From Planctomycetota bacterium (GTDB taxonomy: Bacteria > Planctomycetota > Planctomycetia > Planctomycetales > Planctomycetaceae), in contig JAJRTM010000257.1 in assembly GCA_024278285.1 (NCBI GenBank), positions 1-6,754 of the forward strand: a stretch of 6,754 bases of DNA. The letters are read 5' to 3'. Positions 1 to 5,403 of the stretch are shown piece after piece (within the stretch, counting starts at the first letter, position 1; the number at the start of each line of letters is the position of its first letter). The notes beneath the pieces were generated by a model. That model saw only the letters and a list, made by a program, of their open reading frames with translations, did not search any database and had not been told where the DNA came from. The translations under genes were made by a program, and so were the position numbers.

Positions 1-15
1 TCGCTCATAATACAT
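1..15 (-). CDS. possible start of a divergent gene cut by the left edge
   Basis: Read on the minus strand, AGGAG (24-20) is followed by ATG at 15-13 (spacing 4, M-Y-Y-E-R) and by a second ATG at 8-6 (spacing 11, M-S). A good Shine-Dalgarno match so close to two ATG codons suggests that a divergent gene starts here and continues outside the window. Only two to five codons are visible, so nothing can be said about its product, and the choice between the two starts is open. If it is real, only about 60 nt separate it from the small plus-strand ORF at 75, so any divergent promoter would have to fit in that space. Confidence 0.3.
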
Positions 16-74
16 GTATCTCCTGCCTTAATGTCTCCATTTACTGTCAGGATGAGTAATCAGGGTAACTTGTT

Positions 75-209
75 ATGAAGTTGCGATCATCAAATCCCTT
101 AGAAAGTCCACAACTGGACATAGTGAAGAAAGCGAGAGAACCGTTATTGCCGATGGAGATAGTAAATCTTCCTCAGTTTAACCTGAGCAAAGGTTCTAAA
201 CCGAAATGA
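75..209 (+). CDS. possible 44-residue small ORF upstream of the lipoprotein gene
   Basis: An ATG at 75 opens a 44-codon frame ending with TGA at 207-209. AGGG at 62-65 lies 9 nt upstream, a reasonable ribosome-binding site, and an in-frame TAA at 66-68 shows that the frame is not the tail of a longer gene. The stop overlaps the ATG at 206 as ATGA, the usual arrangement for translational coupling. The predicted peptide is basic (several Lys/Arg), with no signal peptide, membrane segment or motif that I recognise. It could be a real small protein, a leader ORF that feeds ribosomes to the next gene, or chance. Length alone does not distinguish these. Confidence 0.3.
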   Translation: MKLRSSNPLESPQLDIVKKAREPLLPMEIVNLPQFNLSKGSKPK

Positions 210-225
210 ATTCGTTTTTTCCTAA

Positions 226-230
226 AGGGA
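226..230 (+). promoter_or_regulatory. ribosome-binding site that favours the ATG at 236
   Basis: AGGGA ends 5 nt before the ATG at 236. The earlier in-frame ATG at 206 has only AAAGG (189-193) about 12 nt upstream. Starting at 236 also gives a compact 22-residue lipoprotein signal peptide. The start at 206 stays possible because it would be coupled to the small ORF ending at 209. Confidence 0.5.
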
Positions 231-235
231 ATTTG

Positions 236-1648
236 ATGGTGGATCACGCCAAATTATTTTTCTGTTCTGGAATGTTATTGGTTTTCCTGGGGGCTGGCTG
301 TGCCAGTACAGGATCTCAACGCAATTCAGTTGCAAGCTTCGATAGCCAGGCAAGCACGTTGCCATCCCGTAAAAGGATGATCATCATTGCCAAGACCTAT
401 GAAGATCAGGGGCACGAGCAACGGGCTGTCACCACTTATCGTCAGGTACTTAAACGATATCCGAAAACCGAACAAGGTAAGTTTGCACGCGGCAGAATCC
501 TTGCACTGAATGAACCTGATAAGCAGAAAAAGACTCCTGAGGCGACTCAAGAGACAATGCTTGCCAATTCAGTAAGTAAGCCAGTTACTCCTACCAAAAC
601 TAATCAACCTGAAACAAAGAAAGAGCTGGAAGAGGCTCCATTTCCTGAACTGCCACTTCCCGAACAACTGGTAGAGGTCTCAGAAAATAATTCTGCGAAG
701 CTGCTTGTCAACAATGACTCTAACGATTCCAAAGATAGCGATGACCGTAAACCTGCTGAAAACAGACTGGATGAAAATGCGAAATGGCCAGAGTGGTCAG
801 GAAGTAAGCTCGCTTCTGCTAAACCCAAAGTTAACTCAATAGGAGCACCAGTTGATTATCCAATAATCAATCCTGCCCTGAGTCATCACTCGAAAGAGAT
901 ACATAAAGAAGAACTTCTATTGCCGCCTGCCACTTTGCTTGCTGATACTTCCCTGAAAGCGATCACCAAAAAGAAAAAGGCTGACCTCAAAGATGAAAAG
1001 CCAATATTCATAGAGGAAGTAGTTGACTTATCGTGGAAAGGTCGCCAGGCAGAAACAGTGAACAAGGAAGAAGGCTGGGTGACTTCCAGGAAGGAAACAG
1101 TATCTATTCTAGAAACAGTATCTACCCCGGAAGTTGTCATCGAAGCTGAATCAGAATCCACTTTCGAAGTTGATACCAAGAAACAAGACTTGGTCAATCA
1201 TCGTCTGGCATCTCTGGCTTATCTGATTGGAAACGAGGAGTTCGTTGCAGAAGATACACTCGCCTCACTCGAACTCCTTTTGGATCATGAAGATCAGCAT
1301 GTGAGAATTAACAGTGCAGAGGCTTTATTCAGGCATCAACAAGGAAGTAAAAAAGCATTACAGGCGATTACCAGTGCATTTTCTTCTACAGATGAATCAA
1401 TTCGTTTCATCGCAGTTCATGCTTTAGTCAGTGCTTATGAGCAGTCTCCTGAAGAGACGATTCAAGTCATGGTCGCTCAACTTGATACAGATTCAACTTC
1501 GGTTCAACGTCAGGTGGCGTTGTTTCTGGGAGATTTCCGAGGCCATTCAAGCACGCTGATTCCTCGCTTACAACAGTTGGTAGATGAACATCCTGATGAA
1601 GAAGTCAGGGAAGCTGCCTTGTTGTCATTAGTTTGTTTGAAAGAGTAG
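236..1648 (+). CDS. lipoprotein with one TPR, a disordered linker and C-terminal HEAT repeats
   Basis: A predicted secreted lipoprotein of 470 residues (480 if started at 206). Residues 1-22 form a signal peptide with a hydrophobic core ending in LGAGC, the Cys being at 22. The -3 Gly is slightly unusual for a lipobox. Residues 48-81 look like one TPR motif (AKTYEDQGHEQRAVTTYRQV). Residues about 85-320 are rich in Lys, Glu, Pro and Ser and look disordered, including an Asn/Asp/Ser run near 160-170. Residues about 339-470 form four HEAT-like helical repeats with the usual D-x-x-V/I-R turn (DEDQHVR-, DESIR- and DEEVR-like positions). Both repeat types are protein-binding scaffolds, so this is probably an envelope adaptor. 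The partner is unknown. It is followed after 86 nt by another lipoprotein gene in the same direction. No enzymatic domain is visible. Confidence 0.88.
   Translation: MVDHAKLFFCSGMLLVFLGAGCASTGSQRNSVASFDSQASTLPSRKRMIIIAKTYEDQGHEQRAVTTYRQVLKRYPKTEQGKFARGRILALNEPDKQKKTPEATQETMLANSVSKPVTPTKTNQPETKKELEEAPFPELPLPEQLVEVSENNSAKLLVNNDSNDSKDSDDRKPAENRLDENAKWPEWSGSKLASAKPKVNSIGAPVDYPIINPALSHHSKEIHKEELLLPPATLLADTSLKAITKKKKADLKDEKPIFIEEVVDLSWKGRQAETVNKEEGWVTSRKETVSILETVSTPEVVIEAESESTFEVDTKKQDLVNHRLASLAYLIGNEEFVAEDTLASLELLLDHEDQHVRINSAEALFRHQQGSKKALQAITSAFSSTDESIRFIAVHALVSAYEQSPEETIQVMVAQLDTDSTSVQRQVALFLGDFRGHSSTLIPRLQQLVDEHPDEEVREAALLSLVCLKE
1094..1124 (+). repeat. 13-bp direct repeat with an 18-nt period inside the lipoprotein linker
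   Basis: GAAACAGTATCTA occurs at 1094-1106 and again at 1112-1124, exactly 18 nt (six codons) apart, so both copies encode E-T-V-S in frame. It lies in the low-complexity linker and looks like a small in-frame tandem duplication. The flanking bases have diverged, so it is not a fresh event. Confidence 0.7.
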
Positions 1649-1659
1649 TTGTGGATCAG

Positions 1660-1703
1660 GGCGTCTTGTGGCGCGAAGACAAATCGTATTCGGCTAAGAC
1701 GCC
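1660..1703 (+). repeat. inverted repeats with two mutually exclusive pairings
   Basis: GGCGTCTT (1660-1667) is the perfect complement of AAGACGCC (1696-1703), giving an 8-bp stem around a 28-nt loop. Inside the loop AAGAC (1676-1680) can instead pair with GTCTT (1663-1667), an alternative 5-bp hairpin. Both lie in the 86-nt gap between two lipoprotein genes. No T-run follows, so this is not a Rho-independent terminator. It could affect RNA stability or read-through between the genes, but no function is shown. Confidence 0.45.
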
Positions 1704-1734
1704 GCAGAAGATCGAAATACTTACACATTGGAAC

Positions 1735-2352
1735 ATGGACGTGAAACAACGACTTCTAAATATCGTTCTACTATCCTTCGTCACGGTTAGTCTCACTGGC
1801 TGCAGCAGTCTTTGGGATCAGATTGACGAAAGAATTTTCATGATGCGGACAAAAGGTCAAGCAAAAAAATCATGGAATCATTCACGGGGAGCCTACAGGG
1901 GGCTGGAACATGATCTGGACGATTTTGGACAGGGTTTCGTTGCAGGATATATTGCTGTTGCGTCAGGTGGCGATGGGTGTCCCCCATCATTGCCCCCCAG
2001 AAAATACTGGAAAACAAAATACAGCACACCAGGGGCTAAAAAATTAATTATCGCCTGGTTTGATGGATACCATCATGGAGCCGCCGCTGCAATGGCTGAT
2101 GGCGTTTCTGCATCCCGCCGCATTCTGACATCCGGCGAAATCTACCACAAAGTCAGAGAACATGTTGAATACGAACCGGACAATGACAACCTTGGCTCTC
2201 AACAGGATTATCCGGAAGTCTTCGCTCCGATGCCCGAACCTGTTCGACTGCCAGAAGTCCAGCAGCCGTCCCCGGTCCTCAAAGATAAAGACATCCCATT
2301 GACGCCACCAGCCAAACCATACGTACCCAAAGAAGCTGTTAAGAAAAAGTAA
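1735..2352 (+). CDS. small lipoprotein of a planctomycete-type family, function unknown
   Basis: A 205-residue predicted lipoprotein. The ATG at 1735 is chosen because it places the signal peptide at the N-terminus: a Lys/Arg n-region, a hydrophobic core and a classic LTGC lipobox with Cys23. The frame is open back to a TTG at 1633, but that start would bury the signal peptide behind 34 residues. The ribosome-binding site is weak. Residues 63-92 carry GQGFVAGYIAVASGG followed by GCPPSLPPRKYW, and residues 107-116 read AWFDGYHHGA. I associate this combination with many planctomycete proteins of unknown role. The tail from about 160 is rich in Pro and charged residues, ends in Lys residues and is probably disordered. 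No catalytic motif is recognised. It sits between two other lipoprotein genes, so an envelope role is likely, but the function is unassigned. Confidence 0.85.
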   Translation: MDVKQRLLNIVLLSFVTVSLTGCSSLWDQIDERIFMMRTKGQAKKSWNHSRGAYRGLEHDLDDFGQGFVAGYIAVASGGDGCPPSLPPRKYWKTKYSTPGAKKLIIAWFDGYHHGAAAAMADGVSASRRILTSGEIYHKVREHVEYEPDNDNLGSQQDYPEVFAPMPEPVRLPEVQQPSPVLKDKDIPLTPPAKPYVPKEAVKKK

Positions 2353-2394
2353 TCGGTGCCAGTCAATAAAGATGACAACAATTTGTAAGATCAG

Positions 2395-2410
2395 CAGGAC
2401 GCAAGTCCTG
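2395..2410 (+). repeat. hairpin with a GNRA-type loop upstream of the export gene
   Basis: CAGGAC (2395-2400) and GTCCTG (2405-2410) are perfect complements around GCAA, a GNRA tetraloop that makes RNA hairpins unusually stable. It lies 43 nt after the stop of the preceding gene and 65 nt before the next start. No T-run follows directly, so termination is unlikely to be strong. It may be an mRNA stability or processing element. Confidence 0.45.
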
Positions 2411-2433
2411 AAACATAAATGAATAAATGTTTT

Positions 2434-2449
2434 CTCAATAATCATTGAG
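2434..2449 (+). repeat. second small hairpin in the leader of the export gene
   Basis: CTCAAT (2434-2439) and ATTGAG (2444-2449) are perfect complements around AATC. The stem is A/T-rich and therefore weak. It follows the GNRA hairpin by 23 nt and ends 26 nt before the start codon, just before the AGGGAAG sequence at 2457-2463. It may be chance. As DNA it could equally be a short operator-like palindrome. Confidence 0.3.
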
Positions 2450-2475
2450 TTTGCGCAGGGAAGTGGATCTCGACA

Positions 2476-3771
2476 ATGGTCAAATCTAATATGGTTTCAA
2501 AACTGAGTTGCCTTTTGATGTTAGCGATATGTGGATGCGCGCAGTATTCCTCATTCGACATCCCGGCAATTCCTGCTCATCGAGTTCCTGCTGAATTTCT
2601 CGGCCGAAGTCGAGAGATCATGCAGGATATTTCAATCTCCAGATTGAAACAGTCTAAGCCACTCGCTTACCAATTGGCTCCTGGGGATGTTCTTGGTATT
2701 TATATTGAATACGTACTGGGAGACCCAGAAGGCGCACCACCAGTTCACTTCCCGGAAGCAGGCGATCAACCTCCTGCAATCGGGTTCCCAATCCCCGTAA
2801 GAGAAGATGGCACACTCGCATTGCCGTTGGTTCCACCAATTCCAGTGGAAGGTCTTACGCTGGAGCAGGCAACAGAAATAATCCGAAATAAATACACGAT
2901 CGAAAATCAAATTCTAAAACCGGGACAAGATAGAGTCATCGTCACTTTGATAAGGCGGCGACAATTTCGAATTTTAGTGATACGCGAAGAAGCCGGCGGC
3001 CAGGAAAATGTTCTCAAACGAGGTTCAGGAGAAATCGTCGATCTCGATGCCTACGAGAACGACGTCTTGCACGCGTTAAATGAAACAGGCGGCCTTCCCG
3101 GTCTGGATGCAAAAAACGAAATCCTTATTATTCGTGGTGGATCGACATCCGGTGCCGATTATGATCGATTTGTGGCAGCCGTCAAATCGTGTGAAAAACC
3201 TTGCCAGCCGACACCAACAGTGGGTGACTCACCTGATGTCACTCGTATTCCTATTCGCTTCTACTCCGAAAATGTTCCAAACTTCACCGAAAAAGATATT
3301 ATCCTGCAAACTGGCGATATCGTTTACATTAAATCCCGTGACCAGGAACGGTACTACACCGGCGGAACCCTTGGCGGTGGCGAACATCTCATTCCTCGCG
3401 ACTATGATATCGATGTCCTCAAAGCGGTCTCAATTGCAGGTGGGTCTATCGGTGGCGGCAGTTCCGGAATTCAGTCCCTCGGTGGACGTGGCGGTGGTGG
3501 AGGCGGAGGATTTGGCGGCGGCCGCGGAGGCGGCGGCGGTCGAGGCGGGGTAATAGGTCCATCTCGTCTGATTGTTCTCCGGAAAAATGACGTTGGTGCT
3601 GAGATTCCCATTAAAGTCGATATGAACCGCGCTCTACTCGATCCTTCACACAGGATTTTGGTCATGCCAGGCGATACTCTGATTATGCAATATACTCTTA
3701 AAGAAGAAATAGTTAATGTTGCCCTCAGTATTTTCAACTTTAATTACTTGCTTAACAGCGGCGGTAGATAA
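2476..3771 (+). CDS. Wza-like polysaccharide export outer-membrane lipoprotein with a glycine-rich insertion
   Basis: A 431-residue lipoprotein predicted to form, or help form, the outer-membrane channel that exports an extracellular polysaccharide. The signal peptide ends in AICGC with Cys21. A Poly_export (PF02563-type) region spans about 62-160, with its hallmark YQLAPGDVL at 65-73 and a DGTLALPLV strand followed by VEGLTLEQA at 111-132. SLBB-like regions follow at about 163-221 ([10 protein letters not shown]) and about 290-370 (AVSIAGG, then LIVLRK). A tract of Gly with Arg (322-358) sits in the loop of the second SLBB unit. The C-terminus has the MPGDTLIMQ strand and a short amphipathic segment. 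AGGGAAG (2457-2463) and GTGGAT (2463-2468) could both bind ribosomes. It is the last gene before a strong terminator. The tyrosine autokinase and glycosyltransferases usually found with Wza are absent from this window. Confidence 0.9.
   Translation: MVKSNMVSKLSCLLMLAICGCAQYSSFDIPAIPAHRVPAEFLGRSREIMQDISISRLKQSKPLAYQLAPGDVLGIYIEYVLGDPEGAPPVHFPEAGDQPPAIGFPIPVREDGTLALPLVPPIPVEGLTLEQATEIIRNKYTIENQILKPGQDRVIVTLIRRRQFRILVIREEAGGQENVLKRGSGEIVDLDAYENDVLHALNETGGLPGLDAKNEILIIRGGSTSGADYDRFVAAVKSCEKPCQPTPTVGDSPDVTRIPIRFYSENVPNFTEKDIILQTGDIVYIKSRDQERYYTGGTLGGGEHLIPRDYDIDVLKAVSIAGGSIGGGSSGIQSLGGRGGGGGGGFGGGRGGGGGRGGVIGPSRLIVLRKNDVGAEIPIKVDMNRALLDPSHRILVMPGDTLIMQYTLKEEIVNVALSIFNFNYLLNSGGR
3439..3549 (+). repeat. 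glycine-codon-rich tract coding for residues 322-358 of the export protein
   Basis: This stretch is mostly GGN codons (GGC, GGT, GGA) broken by CGN (Arg), Phe and a few Ser. The codons are mixed rather than an exact repeat, so it is not a perfect microsatellite, although GGCGGC units recur. It is much more G-rich than its surroundings. The opposite strand reads as a Pro/Arg frame, which is only a shadow of the glycine codons. Confidence 0.85.
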
Positions 3772-3803
3772 CCGCAGCCTGAGAGCTAATTAAACTTTTC
3801 AAT

Positions 3804-3838
3804 CACCCGGCATTTTCAAAATGCCGGGTGTTTTTTTT
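3804..3838 (+). terminator. strong Rho-independent terminator
   Basis: CACCCGGCAT (3804-3813) pairs perfectly with ATGCCGGGTG (3821-3830), with an inner TTT/AAA that can extend the stem. Eight T residues follow directly (3831-3838). It lies 33 nt after the stop of the export gene, so it ends plus-strand transcription of the lipoprotein module. On the minus strand the bases after the hairpin are not a clean T-run, so it probably works mainly in one direction, though the stem could still hinder the convergent transcript. Confidence 0.95.
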
Positions 3839-3884
3839 AGATGCTATTTTGATTCTGGTGTTTTGTCTAAGAGTTACCGCTATT

Positions 3885-3908
3885 GGAATCCATTCCTGGC
3901 ATGTGCCA
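3885..3908. repeat. two adjacent short palindromes in the convergent gap
   Basis: GGAAT-CC-ATTCC (3885-3896) is followed immediately by TGGCA-TG-TGCCA (3897-3908). They sit just downstream of the minus-strand TPR gene (stop at 3913). Read on the minus strand they form small hairpins after the stop but lack a following T-run, so they are not a convincing intrinsic terminator. They may protect the 3' end of that transcript. I saw no other candidate minus-strand terminator in the gap 3772-3912. Confidence 0.35.
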
Positions 3909-3912
3909 TGCT

Positions 3913-5403
3913 CTATTGGGAATCGTCAGAGAATTGTATGACCATCTTGTCGTGCTTTTCTGCTAACGATTCATTACCCAGATTACGATAAGCAATCGCC
4001 ATCGATCGATGCAGGCGAGCCAGTTCTCCTTGAAATTGTGCATTCTGGCTATAGACAGGCATCACGTATTCAAAATCGCTGAGAGCCTCTTTCCATTTTT
4101 CCATGCGGAGGGCAATCTGCCCACGAGATTCGCGAATTTGAACATTATTGGGAGCCTGTTCCAACGCAATACCTATCATCTTTGAAGCTCGCTTAAGATC
4201 AGGATCCTTCTGGCTTGATAACGCAAGTGCCAGATTATTGATGATGATTGGCATCCTTGGATTTAACTTATGGGCCATTTCTAAATGATGCCGCGCCGAT
4301 TCGTACTTTTTCTGATCAAGAAAGGCGGTCCCTAAAATCGTATGCACCAACGCCGAGTTCGTTTTTCCTTCGACGAGGGCTTGTTCTAAAATTTCGATCG
4401 CCTCTTTTCCTGAATCTGTCGAAGTACTGACCAGTTGCCCCAGCAACTGGTACGCGGCAATACTTTTCGGGTTCCAATCGAGTGCTTTTTTTAACTGGGA
4501 AATTGTCTGGTTGATATCATTATCTGATCGTGAAGCACGAAGAACATAAAGAGCGGAGAGCTGCTCGTTGATCAGTTTTGAAGGAGTGATTTTATTCCCT
4601 CGCAGTAGAAGTTCTTCAGCCTCGTCTATTTTATTCTGGATACGTAAGGCATCAACCAGCGAGATACGATATCCAATATTCGTTGGTTCCGTTTCTAATT
4701 TCGATTTCAAAAAAGTGGAAGCAGATCTTGCGGAGCTGACCGCAAGTTCGCGGTCTCCCTTCGCAAGGGAAAGCTTCGCCAGGTTGAGATAGAAACGCGG
4801 GTGCTTCACAACAATTGCCTGTGCGTGTGCAATCGCCTTATCTAGAAGTTGAATCGAGGAATAAAACTGAATACTCAACAACCTTGCCTGAAGATGCTGT
4901 GGATCTTTCGCAATCACTCGCTCGAGCAGTTTCAATACCTGCAATCGTTGCTCTGGTGTAATCTTCTTTTCCGATTGCAGAATTTTTGTGACAAGCCAGA
5001 ATGAGGCGGGAGCCATCAGATTGCCACTGTTTTTTTGTGAAAGACGCACCATCATCGCGACTGCGTTTTTCTGATCTCCTTTTTGATCCGCAATCAAAGC
5101 CAAATTAAATTTTGCCCGATCAGAATCGGGGTCGATGTACAACACTCGTCGAAAATAGAGGGCTGCCTGTGGATACTGCTCAGACTTCAACGCATTCAGG
5201 CCAAGGCTCATGTAGCGATCTTGATAAACATCGAATGGCTTGCTTCTTTTTTCCACAATCAGAAAAAAGAGAAATCCGATCCCAATAATCGCAAACAGAC
5301 CACCAAATAGATGAAACGCTTTTCGCGAACTCATCCATCGCCAGATAAAAACTAAGCTGGTGACTAGAGCAGCCTGGGGACGAAATATTTTATTTTTCTT
5401 CAT
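3913..5403 (-). CDS. membrane-anchored multi-TPR protein next to the exosortase
   Basis: A 496-residue protein with a basic N-terminus, a hydrophobic stretch at about 30-50 (one membrane helix, or an uncleaved signal anchor) and then TPR repeats across nearly all the rest. The clearest are about 63-125 (SLGLNALKSEQYPQAALYFR, then an IDP turn), about 310-400 and about 400-465. The helix followed by K-R-S-K and then the repeats fits anchoring in the inner membrane, with the TPR domain probably in the periplasm, but topology is uncertain. TPRs bind proteins, so it probably serves as a scaffold or a substrate-handling partner. The ATG at 5403 lies inside the end of the exosortase gene (14-nt overlap) and has no clear Shine-Dalgarno sequence, so translation is probably coupled. 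It is comparable in context, but not shown to be orthologous, to the TPR proteins encoded beside proteobacterial exosortases. Confidence 0.88.
   Translation of the reverse strand: MKKNKIFRPQAALVTSLVFIWRWMSSRKAFHLFGGLFAIIGIGFLFFLIVEKRSKPFDVYQDRYMSLGLNALKSEQYPQAALYFRRVLYIDPDSDRAKFNLALIADQKGDQKNAVAMMVRLSQKNSGNLMAPASFWLVTKILQSEKKITPEQRLQVLKLLERVIAKDPQHLQARLLSIQFYSSIQLLDKAIAHAQAIVVKHPRFYLNLAKLSLAKGDRELAVSSARSASTFLKSKLETEPTNIGYRISLVDALRIQNKIDEAEELLLRGNKITPSKLINEQLSALYVLRASRSDNDINQTISQLKKALDWNPKSIAAYQLLGQLVSTSTDSGKEAIEILEQALVEGKTNSALVHTILGTAFLDQKKYESARHHLEMAHKLNPRMPIIINNLALALSSQKDPDLKRASKMIGIALEQAPNNVQIRESRGQIALRMEKWKEALSDFEYVMPVYSQNAQFQGELARLHRSMAIAYRNLGNESLAEKHDKMVIQFSDDSQ

Noticed and set aside
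1633..1734. 34-residue N-terminal extension of the small lipoprotein from a TTG
   Set aside because: It would bury an excellent lipoprotein signal peptide and overlap the previous gene. The segment also holds the inverted repeats.
2395..2410. GGACGCAA string resembling part of a cyclic-di-GMP (GEMM) riboswitch upstream of a polysaccharide-export gene
   Set aside because: Only this short string matches. The GCAAACC-type element and the paired P1a arm expected upstream are absent, and the stem closes as a simple 6-bp hairpin.
2415..2429. ATAAATG direct repeat in the leader, considered as a promoter or regulator site
   Set aside because: Two 7-mers in an A/T-rich gap are easily due to chance, and no matching -35 element is seen.
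3080..3553. 157-codon frame inside the Wza-like gene
   Set aside because: It lies in another frame of a clearly coding, domain-bearing gene. Its Ala/Glu/Val-rich end is just the glycine tract read out of frame.
3471..3737. Minus-strand proline-rich frame of 88 residues
   Set aside because: Pro and Arg codons here are the reverse complement of the Gly/Arg tract. There is no supporting ribosome-binding site or domain.
3880..3924. Near-identical CTATTGGAATC / CTATTGGGAATC pair around the TPR stop, considered as a target-site duplication
   Set aside because: The copies differ by one base and enclose only about 20 nt of small palindromes with no mobile-element gene, so insertion is not supported.
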